From: DATHTC01 sp035456465
Lineage (GTDB): Bacteria; Actinomycetota; Thermoleophilia; Gaiellales; Gaiellaceae
Reading direction: 5' to 3'
Assembly (NCBI GenBank): GCA_035456465.1
Contig: DATIDD010000035.1
Coordinates: 1-64,000 of the forward strand
DNA: 64,000 bases
Positions 33,349-41,763 of the stretch are shown one piece after another (within the stretch, counting starts at the first letter, position 1; every line of letters begins with the position of its first letter). The position numbers were made by a program, and so were the translations under genes. Below the pieces are notes generated by a model. The model saw only the letters and a list, made by a program, of their open reading frames with translations. It made no database searches and had not been told where the DNA came from.

Positions 33349-34627
33349 GCGAGCCGACGTGCTCCGCCGCGAAGCGGAGCCAGCGCGCTCCGAGCTCGAG
33401 GTCGTCGACGTGCACGCGCTCGTCCGCGGAGTGGACGAGCAGCGCCGCCACCTCGGGGTCCATCGTCCGCATCGGGAAGAAGCCGTACGCGACCGTCCCG
33501 AACGCGTCCCGGAGCCAGTGGCTGTCGGTGAACCCGGCGCAGCCGATCGGCACGACCGCCGCGCCCGGTTCCTCGTCGGCGACGAAGGCGGTGACCGCGT
33601 CCCAGAGCGGCGTCGCGACCGGCGAGCGGGTGCCGCCGATCGCCTCGACGAGCTCGTACTCGTAGCCGTCGTCGCCGATCGCGCGACGGAGCTCCTCGCG
33701 CGCCTCCTCCGGCGCCTGACCGGGCTGCAGCCGCGAGTCGACCACGATCTCCGCGAGCGCCGGGATCACGTTCCGCTTCTGCGAGGCCGAGAGCATCGTC
33801 GGCGCGAAGGTGAGCGAGAGCAGCGGCTCGACGAGCGTGCGCGCGAGCGGGTGGACGGCCTCCGCGCGCTCCAGCGCCTCGTCGGGCGGCGGCACCTCGC
33901 CGAGCACGAGCTCGAGCAGCGCCTCCGTCTCGGGGAGGTGCCGCCGCGGCGGCCGGTGCGCGGCGAGCGCCTCCACGATCCGCGCCGCCCGGACGAGTGC
34001 GTTGTCCGCGATCGACGGCATCGACGCATGGCCGCTGCGGCCGCGGACGCGGAGCTTGAACGGCGCGCTCATCTTCTCGGCCGTCGCGCAGAGGTAGATC
34101 GGCCGGCCACCCAGGACGACCCGGTCGCCCCCGCCCTCGTTGACGGCGAAGTCGGCGCGGACGGCGTCGGGATGCTCGCGGGCGAGCCACTGGAGCCCGA
34201 AGTCCTCGCCCACCTCCTCGTCGGCGGCGGCGAGGAACAGCAGGTCGCCGTTGGGCCGGAAGCCGTCCCGCGCGAGCGCCGCGATCGCGACCGCGCTCGC
34301 CGCGACCTGGCCCTTCATGTCAAGCGCGCCGCGGCCCCAGAGCTCGCCGTCGACCACCTCGCCGGACCACGGGTCGCGCGACCATTCGGCCGGATCGGCC
34401 AGCACGGTGTCGGTGTGGCTCAGGAACGCCAGGCTCGGCCCGGTTCCCCGCCCGCGGATGCGCGCGACGAGGTTCGCCCGATCCGGCACCTTCGCGAGCA
34501 GCTCGCACTCGACGCCCGACTCCTCGAGGTAGGCGCGGAGCAGCTCCGCCGCCCGCGTCTCGTTGCCCGGCGGGTTGACCGTATCGGCCCTGACGAGCTC
34601 CTGCAGGAGCTCGACGACCGCGCTTAT
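33338..34627 (-). CDS. M20 family metallopeptidase
   Basis: The 429 residues carry the M20 dinuclear zinc site: FLSHTDTVLA (H and D), WGRGALDMKGQ (bridging D), LAAADEEVGEDFGLQWLA (catalytic E and ligand E), NEGGGDRV (D in place of the next ligand region) and a final FTDSHWLRD. A dimerisation domain lies at about 190-310. No ATG, GTG or TTG fits the N-terminus VVELLQELVRADTVNPPGNE. GAAGGAG lies five bases before an ATA at 34627 whose bases overlap the TAA stop of the dioxygenase gene (ATAA). ATA is given as the start. Confidence 0.88.
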   Translation of the reverse strand: MSAVVELLQELVRADTVNPPGNETRAAELLRAYLEESGVECELLAKVPDRANLVARIRGRGTGPSLAFLSHTDTVLADPAEWSRDPWSGEVVDGELWGRGALDMKGQVAASAVAIAALARDGFRPNGDLLFLAAADEEVGEDFGLQWLAREHPDAVRADFAVNEGGGDRVVLGGRPIYLCATAEKMSAPFKLRVRGRSGHASMPSIADNALVRAARIVEALAAHRPPRRHLPETEALLELVLGEVPPPDEALERAEAVHPLARTLVEPLLSLTFAPTMLSASQKRNVIPALAEIVVDSRLQPGQAPEEAREELRRAIGDDGYEYELVEAIGGTRSPVATPLWDAVTAFVADEEPGAAVVPIGCAGFTDSHWLRDAFGTVAYGFFPMRTMDPEVAALLVHSADERVHVDDLELGARWLRFAAEHVGSLSA

Positions 34628-35331
34628 TCCGACTCCTTCGCGAACGCCGTCAGCGCGTTCCGGACCTCCCACAGCTCGGGGAAGAGCCGCTGCTTGACCA
34701 GACGTCCGAGCACCTCCACCGGTGTCCCCTGCGTGCCGACGACCTGGTCGCCGATCACGCGCGCGACGACCTGGTAGTGGCGGATGCGCCACAGCTGCGC
34801 ACGCTCGTCGAGCTCGATCAGCGCCTCGGACAGCTGGTAGAGCTCCTCGTGCTGCCGCCCCTCCACGTAGAGCGTGCGCAGGTCGAGCCCGCGCTCGTGG
34901 AGGACCCCGTGCAGCTCCTGGACGAGGGCGGGCGCCCACCGGCGCAGCTCCCGGAAGCCGGGCGAGTCGAAGCCGCTGCCGTGGCCGAGCACACGCCGGA
35001 TCTCCTGGTACTCCCACGGCGACATCCGCTCGAGCATGTCGAGCTGCTCGGTGACGTAGCGGAAGCAGAGGTGCACGCGCGCGAGCAGCCGGAGCGCCGC
35101 GGCGACCTCGCCGGCCTGGAGGCGCGCGACGGCCGTCTCGGTCTCCTCGGCGGCGAGCTTGAGCCACAGCTCCGACGACTGGTGGACGGTCTGGAACAGG
35201 AGCTCGTCGTGGTGCGCCCGTTCCTCCGGCGGCTTCTGCAGCCGCAGCAGCTCGTCCGTCCGCAGGTACCGCTCGTAGTCGCTCGCGCCCTCGCCGGCGA
35301 GCACGGGCTGGGAGTAGTCCTCCACGGCCAT
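34624..35331 (-). CDS. kynA: Tryptophan 2,3-dioxygenase
   Basis: TDO opens the indole ring of tryptophan with haem and oxygen, the first step of the kynurenine route. The protein shows DYERYLRTDELLRLQ, HHDELLFQTVHQSSELWLKL and the haem-binding IRHYQVVARVIGDQVVGTQG, which parallels the canonical HY...VxRxIGxxxGTGG signature. I chose ATG 35331 (235 residues), eight bases after a TATGCT box; an upstream ATG at 35352 lies beyond that box. No other kynurenine gene is present here. It is coupled to the M20 gene downstream. Confidence 0.88.
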   Translation of the reverse strand: MAVEDYSQPVLAGEGASDYERYLRTDELLRLQKPPEERAHHDELLFQTVHQSSELWLKLAAEETETAVARLQAGEVAAALRLLARVHLCFRYVTEQLDMLERMSPWEYQEIRRVLGHGSGFDSPGFRELRRWAPALVQELHGVLHERGLDLRTLYVEGRQHEELYQLSEALIELDERAQLWRIRHYQVVARVIGDQVVGTQGTPVEVLGRLVKQRLFPELWEVRNALTAFAKESE

Positions 35332-35339
35332 CGCTGCGG

Positions 35340-35347
35340 AGCATACT
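35340..35347. promoter_or_regulatory. Overlapping divergent -10 boxes (AGCATACT)
   Basis: CATACT on the plus strand is six bases before ATG 35354 of rarA. TATGCT on the minus strand is eight bases before ATG 35331 of the dioxygenase gene. The boxes share four bases. Confidence 0.55.
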
Positions 35348-35353
35348 TCCACG

Positions 35354-36613
35354 ATGGGAGACCTCTTCTCCGACGCTGCGCGGGAGCGGGCCGCAGAGGT
35401 CGCCCCGCTCGCGGCGCGGCTGCGCCCGCGGACGCTCGACGAGTTCGTCGGCCAGGCGGGGGTCGTCGGGCCGGGCTCCGGCCTCGGGCGCGCGATCGAG
35501 GAGGACCGCGTGCGGTCGGCGATCTTCTACGGGCCGCCGGGGAGCGGGAAGACGACGCTCGCCCGCATCGTCGCGGGCGCGACCGGAGCGGCCTTCGAGG
35601 AGCTCTCGGCCGTGTCGGCGTCGGTCGCGGACGTCCGCGGCGTGCTCGGCCGCGCACGCGAGCGGCTCGGGGCGCACGGGCAGCGGACGATCCTGTTCCT
35701 GGACGAGATCCACCGCTTCAACAAGGCGCAGCAGGACGCCCTGCTGCCGGCCGTGGAGGACGGCCTCGTCACGCTCATCGGTGCGACGACCGAGAACCCC
35801 TACTACGAGGTCAACTCGGCGCTGCTCTCGCGAACGCAGGTCTACGAGCTGTCGCCGCTCGCCGAGGACGAGCTCGCCGTCGTCGTGCGGCGCGGCGCCG
35901 CCGAGCTCGGCGCGGACGTCCCCGAGGAGCTGGTGCCGCTGATCGTGCAGCGCTCGGGCGGCGACGCGCGCACGGCACTGAACGTGCTCGAGCTCGCCTG
36001 GGAGACCGCGACGGCCGCCGGCGAGCCGCTCACCGGCGCGCACGTGGAGGACGCGGCACAGAAGCGCCCGATCGTCTACGACAAGGGCGGCGACCTCCAC
36101 TACGACTTCACCTCCGCGTTCATCAAGTCGATGCGCGGCTCGGACCCCGACGCGGCGGTCTACTACCTCGCGGCGATGCTGGAAGGCGGAGAGGATGCGC
36201 GCTTCATCGCGCGGCGGATGGTCGTGCTCGCGTCGGAGGACGTCGGCAACGCCGATCCGCGCGCGCTGCTCGTCGCCGTCGCGGCGGCGCAGGCCGTCGA
36301 GCACGTCGGCCTCCCCGAGGCGCGGCTGAACCTCGCCCAGGCGGCGATCTACCTCGCCCGCGCGCCCAAGTCGAACGCGAGCTACGTGGCGATCGGCGAG
36401 GCGACCCGCGACGTGCGCGAGCTCGGCGCGGTCAAGCCGCCGAAGTCGCTCCGCGACGGGAGCTACGGCGGGCGCCGCCTCGGGCACGGCGAGGGCTACG
36501 TCTACCCGCACGACGACCCGCGCGGATTCGAGGTCGACCACCTCCCCGAGGAGCTGCGGGGGCGGCGCTACTACCGTCCCTCCGGCAGCGGCGAGGAGGA
36601 GGCCGCCGAGTAG
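35354..36613 (+). CDS. rarA: Replication-associated recombination protein A (AAA ATPase)
   Basis: RarA/MgsA acts at stalled replication forks. The 419 residues show LRPRTLDEFVGQAGVVGPG, Walker A FYGPPGSGKTTLARIV, Walker B ILFLDEIHRFNKAQQDALLP, sensor 1 TLIGATTENPYYEVNSALLS and the C-terminal family block DPDAAVYYLAAMLEGGEDA with RRMVVLASEDVGNADP. The N-terminal 15 residues are a short helical lead. The ATG is six bases after CATACT, again without a ribosome binding site. Confidence 0.95.
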   Translation: MGDLFSDAARERAAEVAPLAARLRPRTLDEFVGQAGVVGPGSGLGRAIEEDRVRSAIFYGPPGSGKTTLARIVAGATGAAFEELSAVSASVADVRGVLGRARERLGAHGQRTILFLDEIHRFNKAQQDALLPAVEDGLVTLIGATTENPYYEVNSALLSRTQVYELSPLAEDELAVVVRRGAAELGADVPEELVPLIVQRSGGDARTALNVLELAWETATAAGEPLTGAHVEDAAQKRPIVYDKGGDLHYDFTSAFIKSMRGSDPDAAVYYLAAMLEGGEDARFIARRMVVLASEDVGNADPRALLVAVAAAQAVEHVGLPEARLNLAQAAIYLARAPKSNASYVAIGEATRDVRELGAVKPPKSLRDGSYGGRRLGHGEGYVYPHDDPRGFEVDHLPEELRGRRYYRPSGSGEEEAAE

Positions 36614-36616
36614 GCT
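36611..36616 (+). promoter_or_regulatory. -10 box (TAGGCT) of the alpha/beta hydrolase gene
   Basis: TAGGCT overlaps the TAG stop of rarA and lies six bases before GTG 36623. The hydrolase can be expressed on its own as a leaderless message. Confidence 0.45.
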
Positions 36617-36622
36617 CTCGCC

Positions 36623-37435
36623 GTGGCGGTCCTCCACCACGTCGAGTGGGGCGATCCCGACGCGCCGGTCGTCGTCTGCCTCCACGGCGTCAACGCCCAC
36701 GCACGGCGGTTCCGCCGGCTCGGCGAGCGGCTCGCCCCACGGTTCCGCGTCGTCGCCGTCGACCTCCGTGGCCACGGGAAGTCGACCTGGGAGCCGCCGT
36801 GGGACCTCGAGACGCACCTCGACGACCTCCAGGACACGCTCCGGGCGCTCGGGATCGGCGCCGCCGACTGGATCGGCCACAGCTTCGGCGGCCGGATCCT
36901 GCTGGAGCTCGTGGCCGACCGGCCCGAGATCGTGCGCCGGGCCGTCCTGCTCGACCCTGCCGTCTGGGTGCCGCCGCACGTCGCCCTCGACCGCGCCGAC
37001 GGGGAGCGACGCGACCGCGCCTACGCCAGCCCGGAGGAGGCGGTCGAGCGCCGCTTCGTCGAGAGCCGGCTCCGGTCGACCCCGCGCGAGCTCGTCGAGG
37101 AGGAGGTCGAGGCGCACCTGGCCCGTGGCGACGACGGCCGCTGGCGCTACCGCTACTGCCAGAGCGCGGTCGTGGCCGCGTTCGGCGAGATGGCGAAGCC
37201 GCCGCCGCCGTTCGAGACGGTGCAGGTCCCGACGCTGGTCGTGCACGGGCTGGACTCCGACGTCGTCCCCGAGGTGGTCGTCGACGTGCTGCGCGAGGGG
37301 ATCGACGACCTCGAGGTCGCGCCCGTCCCGGGCGGCCACATCGTCATGTGGGACGCGTTCGAGGAGACGGCGCAGGCGCTCGAGCGCTTCCTCGACGGCC
37401 GCCGCGAGGCGATTGTCGCGCCGGAGGCGCGCTAG
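36623..37435 (+). CDS. Alpha/beta hydrolase
   Basis: The 270 residues show the oxyanion region VVCLHGVNAHARRF, RVVAVDLRGHGKS, the nucleophile elbow WIGHSFGGRILLELV and the late aspartate and histidine in VHGLDSDVVPEVV and VPGGHIVMWD. This is a full catalytic triad. The substrate cannot be deduced; many such enzymes are esterases. It follows rarA after nine bases, and its stop shares CTAG with the convergent arginase-family gene. Confidence 0.88.
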   Translation: MAVLHHVEWGDPDAPVVVCLHGVNAHARRFRRLGERLAPRFRVVAVDLRGHGKSTWEPPWDLETHLDDLQDTLRALGIGAADWIGHSFGGRILLELVADRPEIVRRAVLLDPAVWVPPHVALDRADGERRDRAYASPEEAVERRFVESRLRSTPRELVEEEVEAHLARGDDGRWRYRYCQSAVVAAFGEMAKPPPPFETVQVPTLVVHGLDSDVVPEVVVDVLREGIDDLEVAPVPGGHIVMWDAFEETAQALERFLDGRREAIVAPEAR

Positions 37436-38349
37436 AGGATCCTGGCCCCGAGCGCCGAGGCGACGAGCTCGACCGCGAGCGACGCCGTCTCGTTCTCCCG
37501 GTCGAGGATCGGGTTCACCTCCACCACCTCGAGCGAGCCGGCGAGGCCCGCCTCGGCGACGAGCTCCATCGCGAGGTGCGCCTCGCGGTAGGACAGCCCG
37601 CCCCGGACCGGCGTGCCCACGCCCGGGGCGAAGGCGGGGTCGACGGCGTCCATGTCGAGCGAGACGTGCACGAACCCGGGCCCGGCGATGTGCGACAGCG
37701 ACTCGCGGATGCACCGTTCGATCCCGAGCCGGTCGACCTCGCTCATCGTGAACACGCGCACGTCGAGCTCCCGCAGCCGGGCGCGCTCGCCGTCGTCCAG
37801 CGAGCGCACGCCGACCAGCGCGACGCGGGTCGGGTCGACGGCGGGGAGCGGCCACGCGTCGCTCGCGAACGCGCCCTCGCCGAGGCCGAGCGCGGCCCCG
37901 AGCGCCATCCCGTGCACGTTGCCGCTGGGGGAGGTCTGCGGCGTGTTGACGTCCCCGTGCGCGTCGATCCAGAGCACCCCGCCGGGGCCGTACGCCCGCG
38001 CCAGCCCGCCGAGCGTGCCGAGCGCGACCGAGTGGTCGCCGCCGAGGACGAGGGGGACCGCGCCCGACCGCGTCGCCTCCTCGACGAGCAGCGCGATCCG
38101 CTCGCAGGTGGCCTTGACCTCCGGGAGGTAGCGGACGGCCTCGTCGCGAAGCTCGACGGCCTCGACCACCGGCGCGGGCACGTTGCCCCAGTCGAGCACC
38201 GAGTAGCCGAGCGCGCGGAGCCGGCCGTCGAGGCCTGCGTACCGGATCGCCGACGGCCCCATGTCGACGCCGCGGCGCCCCTGCCCGAGATCGAGCGCGG
38301 CGCCGATCACGGCCACGGTGCGCGCTGCGGCTGGCGCCTCGGCCGACAC
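37432..38349 (-). CDS. rocF: Arginase-family ureohydrolase, probable arginase
   Basis: The enzyme hydrolyses arginine to ornithine and urea with two manganese ions. The protein shows PLVLGGDHSVALGTLGGLA, LWIDAHGDVNTPQTSPSGN followed by VHGM, and VSLDMDAVDPAFAPGVGTP, covering all metal ligands, and NPILDRENETASLAVEL at the end. NxxxTSPSGNxHG is the arginase-type loop. I chose GTG 38349 (305 residues), eight bases after a TAGCCT box; a TTG at 38358 directly abuts that box. Confidence 0.9.
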   Translation of the reverse strand: MSAEAPAAARTVAVIGAALDLGQGRRGVDMGPSAIRYAGLDGRLRALGYSVLDWGNVPAPVVEAVELRDEAVRYLPEVKATCERIALLVEEATRSGAVPLVLGGDHSVALGTLGGLARAYGPGGVLWIDAHGDVNTPQTSPSGNVHGMALGAALGLGEGAFASDAWPLPAVDPTRVALVGVRSLDDGERARLRELDVRVFTMSEVDRLGIERCIRESLSHIAGPGFVHVSLDMDAVDPAFAPGVGTPVRGGLSYREAHLAMELVAEAGLAGSLEVVEVNPILDRENETASLAVELVASALGARIL

Positions 38350-38408
38350 GGGGCGCAAGGCTACCGGGACGGGAGGCGGCTACACTTCGCCGGCCTCCGG
38401 GCGCGCGT

Positions 38409-38481
38409 GGCGAGGTAGCTCAGCTGGTAGAGCACTCGGCTGAAAACCGGGGTGTCGCCGGTTCGAGTCCGGCCCTCGCCA
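38409..38481 (+). tRNA. tRNA-Phe (anticodon GAA)
   Basis: The 73-base cloverleaf is complete. Acceptor arms GGCGAGG and CCTCGCC pair fully, and the D arm GCTC-AGCTGGTA-GAGC is present. The anticodon stem CTCGG/CCGGG encloses the loop CTGAAAA with anticodon GAA, and the T arm is GCCGG-TTCGAGT-CCGGC. The discriminator is A and the 3' CCA is not fully encoded. It lies between the arginase promoter region and the permease gene. Confidence 0.97.
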
Positions 38482-38650
38482 CCTCGACGCCTCCGCCGCC
38501 CGCTCCGCGACGGCGGGGGCGCGCCTCCGCCGCGCCGCGTGCTCGCCGCAAAGAGCGGACGTCTGCGCACCCGACGCCTTCCGTTCCGACCGGTCTGCGA
38601 TCTACGTTCCGAAGCTCGGTCGTTCGTCTCAGGAAGGGAGTCAGCTGGAG

Positions 38651-40117
38651 ATGGCCGAGATGGCCGGGACGCTCAGGAGCGGCACGTTCCTCGAGCGCTA
38701 TTTCCGCTTCGCCGCGCACGGCACTACGCTCGGGCGCGACACGATGGCCGGCGTCACGACGTTCATCGTGATGTCGTACATCATCTTCGTGAACCCGCAG
38801 ATCCTCAGCTTCGCGGGGATCCCGGACCTGGCGAGCAGAGGGCTCGCGTTCGACCAGGTGCTCGCGGTCACGTGCCTCGTCGCCGGCGTGATGACGATCG
38901 CGATGGGGCTCTACACGAACATGGCCTACGCGATCGCCCCCGGGCTCGGGCTCAACGCGGTCGTCGCCTTCGGGCTCGTCGTCGGCGAAGGGCTGTCCTT
39001 CCCGGCGGCGATGGGGCTGATCGTGCTGGAGGGCGTCGCCGTCACCGCGCTCGTCCTCACGGGCTGGCGCGAGAAGATCTTCAACGCGATCCCGCTCGAC
39101 CTGAAGAAGGCGATCGCGATCGGGATCGGCCTCTTCATCGCGTTCATCGGGCTCAACCAGGCGGGAATCGTGGTGCGGGGCGAGGGCACGCCGGTGACGC
39201 TCGGGCACCTCACGACCTGGCCGATCGGGGTTGCGGTGTTCGGGCTGATCGTGACGATCGCGCTCCGCGCGCGGGGATTCCGCGGCGACCTCGTCGTCGG
39301 GATCATCCTCGCCACCGCCGCCGCGGTGATCATCAACGAAGCGTCCGGCAACGACGCGGGCTTCACCTCCGGCGCGGCGTGGCCGAGCGACGTCTACGAG
39401 AACCCCGACTTCGCCCTGCTCGGGAACTTCAACTTCGACGCGTTCACCGAGCTCGCCGTGATCTCGGCGATCGTCTGGGTGTTCACGCTGTTCATGGCCG
39501 ACTTCTTCGACACGATGGGGACGCTCGTCGGCGTGGGGAAGCAGGCCGGGTACGTGAACGACGAGGGCGCGTTCCGCGACGTCCAGAAGCCGCTGCTCGT
39601 CGACTCGCTCGCGGCCGTCGCCGGGGGCGCCGCGTCGTCCTCGTCGGCGACGACCTACATCGAGTCCGGGGCCGGGGTCGGCGCGGGCGGGCGCACCGGG
39701 TGGGTCGCCGTCGTCTGCGGCTTCCTGTTCCTGCCGTTCATGTTCTTCGCGCCGATCATCGGGATGGTGCCGCCGCAGGCGACCGCGGCCGCGCTCGTGA
39801 TCGTCGGGTTCCTGATGGTCTCGGTGCTGACGGAGTCGGAGGCGCTCGCCGCACACGAGACCGGCAGCGACCGCAAGCTCGCCGGCATCGACTTCTCGCG
39901 ACTCGAGATCGGCCTGCCCGCGGCGCTGATCATCATGCTGATGCCGTTCACGTACTCGATCACGAACGGGATCGGCTTCGGCTTCATCGCGTACGTCGTC
40001 GTGCGGGCGGCGCAGGGCAAGGCGCGCGACGTGAACCCGTTCATGTGGATCGCGGCGGCGGCGTTCGCGCTGTACTTCCTCGTCCCGCTGCTGCAGGACA
40101 ACCTCAGCTGGGTCTAG
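38651..40117 (+). CDS. NCS2-family purine permease (AzgA type)
   Basis: This 488-residue proton-coupled transporter probably imports adenine, guanine or hypoxanthine. The sequence shows DTMAGVTTFIVMSYIIFVNP, the family patch GLYTNMAYAIAPGLGLNAVV, ADFFDTMGTLVGVGKQAG and SSSSATTYIESGAGVGAGGR, typical of the AzgA subgroup, with 12-14 hydrophobic segments. GGAAGGGAG lies 10-15 bases upstream of the ATG and a second in-frame ATG follows three codons later. The 169 bases before it hold a GC-rich leader with a possible TACGTT -10 box at 38603 but no riboswitch that I recognise. Confidence 0.92.
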   Translation: MAEMAGTLRSGTFLERYFRFAAHGTTLGRDTMAGVTTFIVMSYIIFVNPQILSFAGIPDLASRGLAFDQVLAVTCLVAGVMTIAMGLYTNMAYAIAPGLGLNAVVAFGLVVGEGLSFPAAMGLIVLEGVAVTALVLTGWREKIFNAIPLDLKKAIAIGIGLFIAFIGLNQAGIVVRGEGTPVTLGHLTTWPIGVAVFGLIVTIALRARGFRGDLVVGIILATAAAVIINEASGNDAGFTSGAAWPSDVYENPDFALLGNFNFDAFTELAVISAIVWVFTLFMADFFDTMGTLVGVGKQAGYVNDEGAFRDVQKPLLVDSLAAVAGGAASSSSATTYIESGAGVGAGGRTGWVAVVCGFLFLPFMFFAPIIGMVPPQATAAALVIVGFLMVSVLTESEALAAHETGSDRKLAGIDFSRLEIGLPAALIIMLMPFTYSITNGIGFGFIAYVVVRAAQGKARDVNPFMWIAAAAFALYFLVPLLQDNLSWV

Positions 40118-40151
40118 GTCGGAGCGGACCCACGGCCCGGGCGGGTGCCGT

Positions 40152-40180
40152 TTGCCGTCCGGGCCGATCCCGCTTATGCT
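40152..40180 (+). promoter_or_regulatory. Promoter-like element ahead of a structured intergenic RNA
   Basis: TTGCCG (40152-40157), a 17-base spacer and TATGCT (40175-40180) match four of six bases at each hexamer. A start seven bases downstream would begin the transcript at about 40187, right at the first stem of the hairpin that follows. Confidence 0.5.
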
Positions 40181-40186
40181 CCGGGC

Positions 40187-40293
40187 CAGAGAGACGTTCG
40201 CGGCACGGTATCACCGGCCCGGACGTCTCTTTCTCTGCCGACGCCCTGACCGGCGACGGCTCCCGGGCGGCAGAGCCGCCCTCCGCCGTCGCC
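40187..40293 (+). ncRNA. Candidate structured small RNA (or 3' element of the permease mRNA)
   Basis: Two strong hairpins lie in the gap between convergent genes. Hairpin 1 pairs AGAGACGT (40190-40197) with ACGTCTCT (40223-40230), with inner pairs GGC/GCC and CGGT/ACCG around the loop ATC, and is followed by TTCTCT. Hairpin 2 pairs GGCGACGGC (40252-40260) with GCCGTCGCC (40285-40293), with an inner GGGCGGC-aga-GCCGCCC stem. A promoter-like element ends just before. It matches no RNA class I know. A plain bidirectional terminator region is the main alternative. Confidence 0.4.
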
Positions 40294-40339
40294 TCGTCGG
40301 GTCGTCGGCAGCTCCTCGGCGCAAGCGGGCCTGCCGCCC

Positions 40340-41146
40340 TCAGGCGCCCTCGAGTCCGATCCGCAATTCCTGGCCGGGGTGCGAGTTGAGGATGGCGGCG
40401 GCGCTGCCGCGGTTGATCGCCACCGCGATGTTCCGGTAGCTGTCCTCGTAGAGGAGGATGTCGCCGGGCCGCGTGTCGGCGAAGGTGCGTGCCGCGAGCG
40501 CGTAGTAGCGGTCGGGCCCGGCGGCGAGCTCCACCGTCCTCCCGGGCACGGCGCCGATCTGCTCGAGGTGCTCCCGCGTGAGGTTGAGCTGGACGTTGCC
40601 GAACGTGTCGATGTACAGCACCGTCGCGCGGATCCGACGCTCGCCGACCTCCGCCTGCGGCAGGTCGAGGCGGACGAGCGCCTCGGGATCGACGGCCGGG
40701 CCCAGCTCGGAGAGCGCGACGCCGCGGGCGAGATGCGCAGCGGCCGGTGCGAACAGGTCGCGCCCGTGGAACGTCCGCGAGACGGACGGGAGCGCGTAGT
40801 CGGGATTGGCGAGCTCGCGCGCCTCGGCGATGCCGCCGTTGCGCTCGGCGGCGGGGACGAGCAGGCCGTTGTCGGGCCCCACGTACAGCCGCCCGGCGGC
40901 GTCGCGGAGGGCGAGCGGCCGGCGCACGCCGCCGACGCCGGGGTCGACGACGGCGAGGTGGACGCCCTCCGGCATGTACGGAACCGTGTTCGCGAGCACG
41001 AGCGCCCCCTGGAGCACCGCCTGGCGCGGAATCCCGTGGGTGATGTCGATCACCTGCGTCTCGGGCGCGATCCGCTTGATCACGCCGTGGCACACGCCGA
41101 CGAAGTCGTCGGCGAGACCGAAGTCCGTCAGGAATGTGATGAACAC
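40340..41146 (-). CDS. SAM hydrolase / SAM hydroxide adenosyltransferase (DUF62)
   Basis: This family splits S-adenosylmethionine to adenosine and methionine, related to fluorinase. The 268 residues show FITFLTDFGLADDFVGVCHG, VIDITHGIPRQAVLQGALVL, VHLAVVDPGVGG, YVGPDNGLL and the C-terminal YIDTFGNVQLN and RNIAVAINRGSAAAIL. It overlaps the end of hemD by 19 bases and is the last gene of the haem operon. A link to haem is unclear; SAM is used in uroporphyrinogen methylation. Confidence 0.92.
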   Translation of the reverse strand: MFITFLTDFGLADDFVGVCHGVIKRIAPETQVIDITHGIPRQAVLQGALVLANTVPYMPEGVHLAVVDPGVGGVRRPLALRDAAGRLYVGPDNGLLVPAAERNGGIAEARELANPDYALPSVSRTFHGRDLFAPAAAHLARGVALSELGPAVDPEALVRLDLPQAEVGERRIRATVLYIDTFGNVQLNLTREHLEQIGAVPGRTVELAAGPDRYYALAARTFADTRPGDILLYEDSYRNIAVAINRGSAAAILNSHPGQELRIGLEGA

Positions 41147-41763
41147 CGGCTGATCGCCTCCACGAGCCCGTCGACGTCGTGCGTCGCCGCCTCGGCGAGG
41201 ATTCTGACGCCTCCGGCGCGCGCTGCGGCGGATGTCTGCGGCCCGATCGAGACGGCCGGCGTGCCGATGCCCAGCGCCGCGTAGGCCTCCGCGGCGGACG
41301 CCGACGCGAGCACGACGACGTCCGCGCCCTCCGGGAAGCCCTCGGGCGCGAGCCTCCGGGTGCGGTAGAGCGGGACGAACTCGGCGTCGAGCTCGTCGGC
41401 GAGCAGCCTTCGAGCGTCCTCCGCCCCGGCGAACAGCACGCGTCCGGCCGGCCGCGGCAGCTCGGCGAGCAGGCCCTCCTGGGTCGCCACCGTGGGCACG
41501 AGGTCCGCGCCGCCGAGCGCCTCGGCCGTCGCGGCCCCGATCGCGGCAACACGCTGCGGCCTCCCCCGCATCCGGCGCCGCAGCTCCTCGGCCCCCGTCC
41601 GGCTGGTGACGATCACCCAGTCGTAGCCGTCGACATCGACCGGGGCGTCGCCGAGCGGCTCGGTCTCGATCAGCGGGTGCACCGCGACCTGGTGGCCGAG
41701 CGCCTCGAGCCTGGCCACGAGCCCGGCCGCGCGGTTCGCCGGCCGCGTGACGACGACGTTCAC
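41128..41763 (-). CDS. hemD: Uroporphyrinogen-III synthase
   Basis: HemD closes and inverts ring D of hydroxymethylbilane. The 211 residues are shorter than the usual 250 but show the pattern of the poorly conserved family: VVVTRPANRAAGLVARLEAL, HPLIETEPLG, YDWVIVTSRTGAEELRRRM, RVAAIGAATAEAL and VVVLASASAAEAYAAL, then VSIGPQTSAAARAGGV. GTG 41763 overlaps the hemC stop (GTGA), which supports the assignment. Confidence 0.9.
   Translation of the reverse strand: MNVVVTRPANRAAGLVARLEALGHQVAVHPLIETEPLGDAPVDVDGYDWVIVTSRTGAEELRRRMRGRPQRVAAIGAATAEALGGADLVPTVATQEGLLAELPRPAGRVLFAGAEDARRLLADELDAEFVPLYRTRRLAPEGFPEGADVVVLASASAAEAYAALGIGTPAVSIGPQTSAAARAGGVRILAEAATHDVDGLVEAISRCSSHS

Noticed and set aside
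33338..37855. A 1505-codon minus-strand open frame
   Set aside because: Only the first 1290 bases (M20 peptidase) are coding; the rest is antisense to rarA and the alpha/beta hydrolase and reads as low-complexity Arg/Asp-rich sequence.
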